Assembly (NCBI RefSeq): GCF_031458095.1
Contig: NZ_JAVDXU010000001.1
Span: 1,426,001-1,490,000 of the forward strand
Length of the DNA stretch: 64,000 nucleotides
Source: Pelomonas saccharophila_A
GTDB taxonomy: Bacteria; Pseudomonadota; Gammaproteobacteria; Burkholderiales; Burkholderiaceae_C
Direction: 5' to 3'
In this document: positions 58,550 to 64,000 of the stretch, piece after piece
How the letters are laid out: every line of letters begins with the position of its first letter
How positions within the stretch are numbered: the first letter of the stretch is position 1
Position numbers and translations under genes: made by a program
The notes under the pieces: model-generated
What the model was told of the DNA's origin: nothing
Database searches by the model: none
The model's input: the letters and a program-made list of their open reading frames with translations, nothing else

Positions 58550-59338
58550 ATGTGCATTGCCAAGAGCGTCGGGCTGGGTGCCCGCAACGACGTCGCCGAT
58601 GTCCGCATCGTCCAGGTGCTGCTCAATATGAACAGCGAGGCCTGGAGCGGAGCGGCGATGAAGCAGTTGGGGGTGGACGGGCAGATCGGCCCCAACACCA
58701 TCGATGCGATCCGCGCCTTCGAGACCCAGGCCATGGGGCTGTCGGAATCCGACGGCCTGGTGACCCCCGGTGACGCCACGATGGCGCGGCTACTGGCCGG
58801 CCTGCCGCCCGGAGCGACGAAGGAAAAGCTCGGCATCGTCATGCCGCGGGCCATGCCAAAGCGCATCGATCTCTACTTCGAGCCCCTGGTGAAGGGCATG
58901 ACCCGCTATGGCATCGACACGCCGCGCCAGATCGCCCATTTCATCGCCCAGCTCGCCCATGAATCGGGCTCGCTGCTCTATTCGGAAGAGCTGGCCAGCG
59001 GCAGCGCCTATGAGGGCCGCACCGACCTGGGCAACAGCCAGCCCGGCGATGGCGTGCGCTTCAAGGGTCGCGGCCTCATCCAGCTCACCGGCCGCAACAA
59101 CTACCAGCAGTACAGCAAGTTCACCGGCGTCGACTACGTCAGCGACCCCACCAAGGTGGCGCTGGACCCCTTCGCCTGCGTGGACGTGGCCTGCTGGTTC
59201 TGGAAGGACCGCAACATCGGCCCGCTGGCCGAAGCCGATGATGCCAAGGCCGTCACCAAGCGCATCAATGGCGGCTACAACGGCCTGGATGATCGTCTCG
59301 AGCATCTGGCCCGGGCCAAGGCGCTGCTGGGCCTCTGA
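58550..59338 (+). CDS. GH19-like endolysin/chitinase with peptidoglycan-binding domain
   Basis: This 262-residue protein has an N-terminal peptidoglycan-binding domain (VRIVQVLLNMNSEAWSG, LGVDGQIGPNTIDAIRAF) and a C-terminal GH19 domain (HFIAQLAHESGSLLYSEELASGSAYEGRTDLGN, KGRGLIQLTGRNNY). The catalytic Glu in AHESG is present. No signal peptide and no holin or phage gene is seen, so it is either a phage-derived lysozyme or a toxin-type effector. Ribosome-binding site AGGAGG precedes the ATG. A bidirectional terminator follows. Confidence 0.9.
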   Translation: MCIAKSVGLGARNDVADVRIVQVLLNMNSEAWSGAAMKQLGVDGQIGPNTIDAIRAFETQAMGLSESDGLVTPGDATMARLLAGLPPGATKEKLGIVMPRAMPKRIDLYFEPLVKGMTRYGIDTPRQIAHFIAQLAHESGSLLYSEELASGSAYEGRTDLGNSQPGDGVRFKGRGLIQLTGRNNYQQYSKFTGVDYVSDPTKVALDPFACVDVACWFWKDRNIGPLAEADDAKAVTKRINGGYNGLDDRLEHLARAKALLGL

Positions 59339-59358
59339 CGGCAAACCGCGCAGGCAAG

Positions 59359-59390
59359 AAAAAAGGACCTGCCTCGCGGCAAGTCCTTGT
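59359..59390. terminator. Bidirectional terminator between GH19 gene and tRNA-Lys
   Basis: A stem AAGGAC-TGCC/GGCA-GTCCTT (59363-59388) with a four-base loop and single unpaired bases is flanked by six A residues on the left (T run for the minus strand) and TGTTT on the right. Confidence 0.8.
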
Positions 59391-59403
59391 TTCGCTCGAA
59401 ATT

Positions 59404-59479
59404 TGGTGGGCCCTGAAGGATTCGAACCTTCGACCAACGGATTAAGAGTCCGCTGCTCTACCAACTGAGCTAAGAGCCC
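59404..59479 (-). tRNA. tRNA-Lys(CUU)
   Basis: A 76-base cloverleaf with an encoded CCA reads GGGCTCTTAG at the 5' end, anticodon loop CTCTTAA (anticodon CTT) and T arm GAAGG-TTCGAAT-CCTTC. It decodes AAG. Confidence 0.95.
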
Positions 59480-59514
59480 TGATTCAACTCGGCGAGTGCC
59501 TTGCTGAGCCAATT

Positions 59515-59520
59515 ATTATA
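59515..59520 (-). promoter_or_regulatory. -10 element of tRNA-Lys(CUU)
   Basis: A perfect TATAAT lies 36 bases upstream of the tRNA 5' end. No clear -35 element is seen at 16-18 bases. Confidence 0.55.
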
Positions 59521-59553
59521 GCGTGGATTCTTTCGAATCACCGCCAGAAATTC

Positions 59554-59629
59554 TGGTGGGACGTGCAGGATTCGAACCTGCGACCAACGGATTAAAAGTC
59601 CGCTGCTCTACCGACTGAGCTAACGTCCC
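59554..59629 (-). tRNA. tRNA-Lys(UUU)
   Basis: A 76-base cloverleaf with an encoded CCA reads GGGACGTTAG at the 5' end, anticodon loop CTTTTAA (anticodon TTT) and T arm GCAGG-TTCGAAT-CCTGC. It decodes AAA and AAG. Its D and anticodon arms are nearly identical to those of the neighbouring tRNA-Lys(CUU). Confidence 0.95.
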
Positions 59630-59648
59630 TCGTCAAGCAGAGCCCGCC

Positions 59649-59678
59649 ATTATAGGCAGATTTTTGCGAGCGCGGCAA
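59649..59678 (-). promoter_or_regulatory. Promoter of tRNA-Lys(UUU)
   Basis: A perfect TATAAT (59649-59654) is paired with TTGCCG (59673-59678, four of six matches to TTGACA) at 18-base spacing. The start point would fall about ten bases before the tRNA. Confidence 0.65.
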
Positions 59679-59697
59679 TACTTTTTGATGTGCGTGA

Positions 59698-60477
59698 TCA
59701 AGACCTGACCCGGGCCAGATGCAGGCGCTGCAATTCGGCCGCGGCGCACAGGCCGAAGGTCGCCGTGACGGTGACGCTGGAGCCATAGCCGTGGCAGTTC
59801 AGGCTGCCATCCACATCACAAGCTTCGCCCTCTTCCTGCTGCGGCAGATGCACCGGCTCGCGCGAATAGACGCAGGCCACATCCATCCTGCCCGTGCGCG
59901 GTGCGCCGTGCTGCTTGCGCAGGCGCTGGCGCAGCGAAGCGAGCAGCGGGTCATGCGTCGTCGCGCTGAGGTCGTCGAGTTGCACGCGATGCGGCTCGCG
60001 CTTGCCGCCCGCGGCACCCACGGTCACGAAAGGCAGGCCCTGCTCGCGCGCCCAGGCCGCAAGCGTGGCCTTGGCGCGCACTTGATCGCAGCAGTCGATG
60101 AGGCCGTCGAACTCGGCATCATCGATCAGCGCCGGCCAGTTCTCAGGCTCGACGAATTCCTCGATGACGCGCACGGCGCAGCCGGGATGGATGTCGGCGA
60201 TGCGGGCCTTCAGCGCCTCGGCCTTGGCCATGCCGACGGTCGAGCCCAGGGCCTGGATCTGGCGATTGATGTTGGATTCGGAGACCTGGTCCAGGTCGAT
60301 CAGCGTCAGCGCGGCAACCCCGCTGCGCGCCAGGGCCTCGACGGCCCAGGAACCGACACCTCCCAGGCCCACGACCGCGAAACGCGCGGTGCGCAGGCGC
60401 TGGTAAGCGGCGTCGCCGTGCAGGCGACGCAGGCCGCCGAAGCGGCGCTCCAGATCAGCCTCGAGCTGATCCGTCAT
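59698..60477 (-). CDS. tcdA: TcdA, tRNA threonylcarbamoyladenosine dehydratase
   Basis: This 259-residue E1-like enzyme cyclises t6A to ct6A in tRNA. It has the nucleotide-binding motif VVGLGGVGSWAVEALARSG and IDLDQVSESNINRQ, LIDCCDQVRAK and a C-terminal CDVDGSLNCHGYGSSVTVTATFG. The ATG at 60477 is used; an in-frame GTG at 60480 precedes it. It overlaps the cpoB stop by one base and is the last gene of the tolB-pal-cpoB-tcdA run. Confidence 0.94.
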   Translation of the reverse strand: MTDQLEADLERRFGGLRRLHGDAAYQRLRTARFAVVGLGGVGSWAVEALARSGVAALTLIDLDQVSESNINRQIQALGSTVGMAKAEALKARIADIHPGCAVRVIEEFVEPENWPALIDDAEFDGLIDCCDQVRAKATLAAWAREQGLPFVTVGAAGGKREPHRVQLDDLSATTHDPLLASLRQRLRKQHGAPRTGRMDVACVYSREPVHLPQQEEGEACDVDGSLNCHGYGSSVTVTATFGLCAAAELQRLHLARVRS

Positions 60478-61256
60478 CACTTCAAGGCGTGCAGGCGTTC
60501 CTTGCCCGCTTGCGCGGCCTCGGTGCCGGGATAGGCCTTGATGAGGTCTTCGAGGCTGCGACGCGCGCCCTTGTTGTCCTTCAGCTCGATCTGGCAGTTG
60601 GCCAGGGCGAGCAGGGCTTCGCCGGCGCGCGGATGGTCAGCATTGCCGGCGATGAAGGTCTTGAAGGTGGCAATGGCGTCCTTGTAGTCGCGCTTGCCGT
60701 ACTGGGCGTTGCCGAGCCAGAAGCGCACCGAGTCGGTGTAGCCGCTGGCGGGGTAGCGCTTCAGGAAGGCGTTCAGCGCGGCCACGGCCTCGGCGAAGTC
60801 GCCGCGGCGCACGAGGCCGATGGCGGCTTCGTACTGGTTGCGCTCGTCCGGGCTGACCTGGAACTCGCGGCCATCGAGGCTGACCTTCTGCGGCTCCAGG
60901 GGCTTGAAGCGGGCTTCGACGGACTGCGACTGGTCGGTCAGCTTGCGCTGCGTGTCGGCCAGGTCACGAGCAAGTTGCTCGTTGGCGCCGCGCAGCTTGG
61001 CGATCTCGGCACGCAGCGCCTCGATCTGGCCGTTCAGGTCCAGCATGCTGCGGCGCAGCGGCTGGATCTGATCCTGGATCAAGGCATTGATCTGCTCGTC
61101 GCGCCGCTTGGCGGCATCCTCGTTGGCCTGGACCTTGGCACGCAGGTCGAGGATGGCCTTGCGGGCTTCGTCATCCTCGAACAGGCCGGCACGGGCCGGC
61201 TGCATGAAGGCCGCGCCCACGGCGAGCGCCATGAGCGACAGTCGCAGCACTCGCAT
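60477..61256 (-). CDS. cpoB: CpoB, Tol-Pal-associated periplasmic protein
   Basis: This protein of about 259 residues (formerly YbgF) has a signal peptide (ending MQPARAG), an N-terminal coiled coil (DEQINALIQDQIQPLRRSMLDLNGQ...) and C-terminal TPR repeats (YEAAIGLVRRGDFAEAVAALNAFLKRYP). CpoB links peptidoglycan synthesis and Tol-driven constriction. ATG 61256 is preferred to the GTG at 61265, which lies almost on the pal stop. It follows pal directly. Confidence 0.94.
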   Translation of the reverse strand: MRVLRLSLMALAVGAAFMQPARAGLFEDDEARKAILDLRAKVQANEDAAKRRDEQINALIQDQIQPLRRSMLDLNGQIEALRAEIAKLRGANEQLARDLADTQRKLTDQSQSVEARFKPLEPQKVSLDGREFQVSPDERNQYEAAIGLVRRGDFAEAVAALNAFLKRYPASGYTDSVRFWLGNAQYGKRDYKDAIATFKTFIAGNADHPRAGEALLALANCQIELKDNKGARRSLEDLIKAYPGTEAAQAGKERLHALK

Positions 61257-61261
61257 CACTA

Positions 61262-61804
61262 TCACTTGTCCTTCAGTTCGACGCGGCGGTTCTTGGCCCA
61301 GGCTTCTTCGCCGCTGCCTTGCACGGCCGGACGCTCCTTGCCGAAGCTGACGGCTTCGACCTGGTTGCCACCGGCACCCAGCAGCGTCAGCGACTTGGCC
61401 ACGGCCTCGGCGCGGCGCTGGCCCAGGGCCAGGTTGTACTCGCGGCCGCCACGCTCGTCGGTGTGGCCTTCCAGCATCAGGGCGGCCTGGGGACGGGCCT
61501 TCAGGCGCTTGGCATGCAGGTCGACCACAGGGCGGTACTCTTCCTTGACGACGTCGCTGTCGAAGTCGAAGTAGACGACGCGCTTGCCGCTGGCATTGAC
61601 CTCGCGGGTGTACTGCTCGAACAGGTCCACCGTCGGCACATTGGTCTGAGCCGGCTCGGCAGGCCTTTGCGCCTGGGGAGGCTGGGCAGGTTGGCGCGTC
61701 TCGACCGGCACATCCTTGGGCTCGTCCAGCTTGACGGCAGAGCTGCAGCCGGCCAGGGCAGCGGCAGCAGCAATCAGGGTGAGCACATACAGGGTCGGTT
61801 TCAT
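61262..61804 (-). CDS. pal: Pal, peptidoglycan-associated lipoprotein
   Basis: This 180-residue lipoprotein has lipobox LAGC, a Pro-rich linker and an OmpA-like domain with VVYFDFDSDVVKEEY, LEGHTDERGGREYNLALGQRRA and ENRRVEL-like KNRRVELKDK. It anchors the outer membrane to peptidoglycan and binds TolB. The ATG at 61804 gives a normal signal peptide. It follows tolB after about 100 bases. Confidence 0.96.
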   Translation of the reverse strand: MKPTLYVLTLIAAAAALAGCSSAVKLDEPKDVPVETRQPAQPPQAQRPAEPAQTNVPTVDLFEQYTREVNASGKRVVYFDFDSDVVKEEYRPVVDLHAKRLKARPQAALMLEGHTDERGGREYNLALGQRRAEAVAKSLTLLGAGGNQVEAVSFGKERPAVQGSGEEAWAKNRRVELKDK

Positions 61805-61903
61805 TCGAAGGGTCTCCACAACAGACGGGGGGCGGGGGGATGGGGGCTCGGCACCATCAGCGGCGCGGGCGCTGCATTGTCCAACATGGTGCGGGTTGTC
61901 AAG

Positions 61904-63193
61904 TTACTGGCGTGTAAATGGACCCCAAGTGGGTTCGCGAACCTCTACCAAAGTGACGAGCAGCGGCGTCTTCATCTTGCCGTCCAGCGTCGTCGTCATC
62001 AGCACTTCCTTGCCGCCGGCGCGGGTGGCATAGACGATGAGCTTGCCGTTGGGCGCAAAGGCCGGGCTCTCGTCGTCGCTGCTCTCGCTGATCTGCTGGG
62101 ACTGGCCGGTGCCGAGGTCCATCACCGTCAGGCGGAAGGCGCCGTTCAGGCGCGTGATGTAGGCCAGCGTGCGGCCGTCGGGGCTGACGGCCGGGCTGAT
62201 GTTGTAGCTGCCGCTGAAGGTCACGCGCTCGGCGCTGCCGCCCGCAGCGGGCATGCGGTAGATCTGCGGGCCGCCGCCGCGGTCGCTGACGAAGTAGATC
62301 TTGCTGCCGTCGGGCGAGTAGCAGGCCTCGGTGTCGATGGAGCCGCTCTGCGTCAGGCGGCGCAGGCCCGAGCCGTCACGGTTGATGACGAAAAGCTGGG
62401 TGCCGCCCTCGCGCGACAGGCTGAGCACCAGCTGCGAGCCGTCGGGCGACCAGGCCGGCGCGCTGTTGGTGCCCTTGAAATCGGCCAGCACGCGGCGGCC
62501 GCCGGTCAGCACGTCCTGGATGCGCACCGTGGCCTTGCGGCTCTCGAAGCTCACATAGGCCAGCTCGCGGCCATTGGGTGCCCAGGCCGGCGAGATGATG
62601 GGCTCGGGGCTGGTCAAGGCGACCTTGGCGCCCTCGCCGTCGGCATCGGCGACGACCAGGCTGTAGCGCGGGCCGGCCTTGGTCACATAGGCCATGCGCG
62701 TGGCGAACACGCCCTTGTCGCCCAGCAGCTTTTCGTAGATGGTGTCGGCGATGCGATGGGCCGCCAGGCGGGCATCGTCGGGATGAACGGCCTGGGCCTG
62801 GCCGACGAGTTCGGTCCCCTTGGCCACGTCCCACAGCTTGAAGCGGATGTCCAGCCGCCCATCGGCCAGGCGGGTGACGGAGCCGGCGACCAGGGCGTCG
62901 GCCTGGCGGGCCTTCCACTCGGCCCAGGCGGGGCTGCTGGTCTCGCTCAGGCCCGGCGGCGCGTCGACGCTGCGGAACAGGCCGCTGCGCTCCAGGTCGG
63001 CCCGCACGATGGCGGCGATGGGCTGGGTCGAGGCCTTGGCGTCGTCGCGGAAGTCGACGATGGCCATGGGGTAGCGCGAACCGCCATAGCCGGCGATGTC
63101 GATGCGGACCTGGGCGAGTGCGGGGCCGACGCCCAGCGCGGCGAGGGCCGCAAGGCTGCGGCGGCGGGAGACGGTTGCAAGGGATGCGAGCAT
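61904..63193 (-). CDS. tolB: TolB, periplasmic Tol-Pal component
   Basis: This protein of about 429 residues has an N-terminal domain (VRIDIAGYGGSRYPMAIVDF) and a six-bladed beta-propeller (SPAWAPNGRELAYVSFE, APAWSPDGSQLVLSLSREG, ACYSPDGSKIYFVSDRGG). It binds Pal. The signal has SRRRSLAALAALG, a possible twin-arginine motif. The ATG at 63193 precedes that signal; a longer start at 63238 adds a poor leader. tolQRA are not present upstream, where an RNase gene lies instead. Confidence 0.93.
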   Translation of the reverse strand: MLASLATVSRRRSLAALAALGVGPALAQVRIDIAGYGGSRYPMAIVDFRDDAKASTQPIAAIVRADLERSGLFRSVDAPPGLSETSSPAWAEWKARQADALVAGSVTRLADGRLDIRFKLWDVAKGTELVGQAQAVHPDDARLAAHRIADTIYEKLLGDKGVFATRMAYVTKAGPRYSLVVADADGEGAKVALTSPEPIISPAWAPNGRELAYVSFESRKATVRIQDVLTGGRRVLADFKGTNSAPAWSPDGSQLVLSLSREGGTQLFVINRDGSGLRRLTQSGSIDTEACYSPDGSKIYFVSDRGGGPQIYRMPAAGGSAERVTFSGSYNISPAVSPDGRTLAYITRLNGAFRLTVMDLGTGQSQQISESSDDESPAFAPNGKLIVYATRAGGKEVLMTTTLDGKMKTPLLVTLVEVREPTWGPFTRQ

Positions 63194-63275
63194 GGCGCGC
63201 GATTTTGCCGCAGCCGCGCCAGTTGTAACGTCGGACAAGACCGCGTCGCCTTCACACGGTTTTGCAGCGCGGGAA

Positions 63276-63484
63276 AGCGCCGGGCCGCTCCCAAGCTGGC
63301 CCGCGGGCGATGTGCACGGGGCTCCATGCCACGTGCATCGCCGTCCCCGCGGGGGCTGAAGCCGGACCCATGGCGCCCAGTGGGCGGCATGTGCCTGCTG
63401 AAGAGCTGCGGCGTCTGCCGCAGCGCGGTCTGCAAGACCGATTGGACTCGCCCGCGTTCAGCGCGGCGAGGCCAGGCGAGGGGC
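63276..63484 (-). repeat. Copy B of a structured post-stop repeat
   Basis: This element begins on the base after the TGA of the RNase G gene. It holds the same six blocks, in the same order, as the element at 23930-24059: 63475-63484, 63449-63463, 63436-63442, 63335-63348, 63306-63315 and 63276-63290. About 80 more bases lie between blocks three and four. A hairpin spans 63306-63342. Confidence 0.7.
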
Positions 63485-64000
63485 TCACAACAAGACGATG
63501 TCGTAATGCTCGGTCTGGTTGGTCGGCTCGGCGGTCAACGAGATGGGCTTGCCAATGAAGTCGGACAGGCCGGCCAGATGGGCGCTCTCCTCGTCCAGCA
63601 TCATCTCCACCACATTGGCGGCGGCCACGACGCGGAACTCCCTGGGCGAGAACTGGCGCGCCTCGCGCAGGATCTCGCGCAGGATGTCGTAGCAGACCGA
63701 GCGCGCCGTCTTGACCTGGCCGCGGCCTTCGCAGGTCGGGCAGGGCTCGCAGAGCATGCGGGCCAGCGATTCGCGGGTGCGCTTCCTCGTCATCTCCACC
63801 AGGCCAAGCTGGGTGAAGCCGCCGACGGTGACCTTGGTGCGGTCGCGCCCCAGCTGCTTGCGGAACTCGGCCAGCACGGCCGTCTTGTGCTCCTCGCGCG
63901 TCATGTCGATGAAGTCGACGATGATGATGCCGCCAAGATTCCTCAGCCTGAGCTGGCGGGCTATTGCGCCCGCCGCTTCGAGGTTGGTCTTGAAGATGGT
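63485..64000 (-). CDS. rng: Ribonuclease G (5' end outside window)
   Basis: The visible 171 C-terminal residues match RNase G/CafA: TIFKTNLEAAGAIARQLRLRNLGG, IIIVDFIDM, FTQLGLVEMTRKRTRESL and the zinc-link region CEPCPTCEGRGQVKTARSVCYDI. The protein ends soon after this region, as RNase G does; RNase E would have a long C-terminal tail. It processes 16S rRNA and degrades mRNA. The first in-frame Met in view (63904) is internal. TolB lies downstream after the repeat element. Confidence 0.93.
   Translation of the reverse strand, partial: TIFKTNLEAAGAIARQLRLRNLGGIIIVDFIDMTREEHKTAVLAEFRKQLGRDRTKVTVGGFTQLGLVEMTRKRTRESLARMLCEPCPTCEGRGQVKTARSVCYDILREILREARQFSPREFRVVAAANVVEMMLDEESAHLAGLSDFIGKPISLTAEPTNQTEHYDIVLL

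Noticed and set aside
58550..59338. Prophage around the GH19 gene
   Set aside because: No capsid, tail, terminase or integrase gene is present; neighbours are housekeeping genes.

Overview
The window is about 64 kb of GC-rich chromosomal DNA from a Gram-negative bacterium. The gene complement (TamA/TamB, Tol-Pal, TcdA, RNase G, SsuEADCB, NdvB, cytochrome c4-like protein, many c-di-GMP proteins) and the codon use suggest a betaproteobacterium of the Burkholderiales, perhaps near Roseateles, Mitsuaria or Rubrivivax. That placement is inference from gene content, not from a search. No insertion sequence, integrase, CRISPR array or rRNA was seen. Many junctions are four-base ATGA or GTGA stop/start overlaps, so translational coupling is the rule here.

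Region by region. 1-8.4 kb (minus) holds two adjacent operons of the same design: a TonB-dependent receptor, a periplasmic YfiR-like protein, and an inner-membrane signalling protein with a CHASE8-like sensor. The first ends in a histidine kinase that runs off the window; the second ends in a GGDEF-EAL protein. 8.5-14.2 kb (minus) has a large Gly-rich lipoprotein, an oligopeptide-type binding protein, an HD-GYP phosphodiesterase and a dihaem cytochrome c. 14.3-19.6 kb (plus) is a tight operon of MoxR ATPase, small membrane protein, GNAT acetyltransferase, S9 peptidase and M28 peptidase, facing a minus-strand EAL protein. 21.0-31.0 kb (plus) has a Ser/Thr kinase and an OmpA-type lipoprotein, then VWA protein, TamA and TamB. 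The kinase pair lies between two copies of the VWA gene's 5' region. 31.3-35 kb holds small genes, an ArsR/SRPBCC/GFA operon and tRNA-Arg(CCU).

35.1-40.4 kb is an alkanesulfonate operon, ssuE then ssuA-ssuA-ssuD-ssuC-ssuB, with a terminator-like hairpin after ssuE. It is followed by a CPBP protease, a PhoD-like protein, an M20 carboxypeptidase with a divergent LysR regulator, and a thioredoxin-like protein. 45.2-56.4 kb looks like an osmotic-stress neighbourhood: a 2832-residue cyclic beta-glucan synthase (NdvB), a small membrane protein, a fused betaine-type binding protein/permease with no ATPase gene, and another binding protein. 56.4-58.5 kb is an MBL-fold hydrolase with a divergent LysR regulator. 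58.5-64 kb holds a GH19 endolysin-like protein, two tRNA-Lys genes, and tolB-pal-cpoB-tcdA downstream of an RNase G gene cut by the window edge.

The most unusual signals are the twin receptor/YfiR/CHASE8 operons, the duplicated VWA 5' end bracketing the kinase module, and a structured repeat found just after two unrelated stop codons (23930-24059 and 63276-63484).
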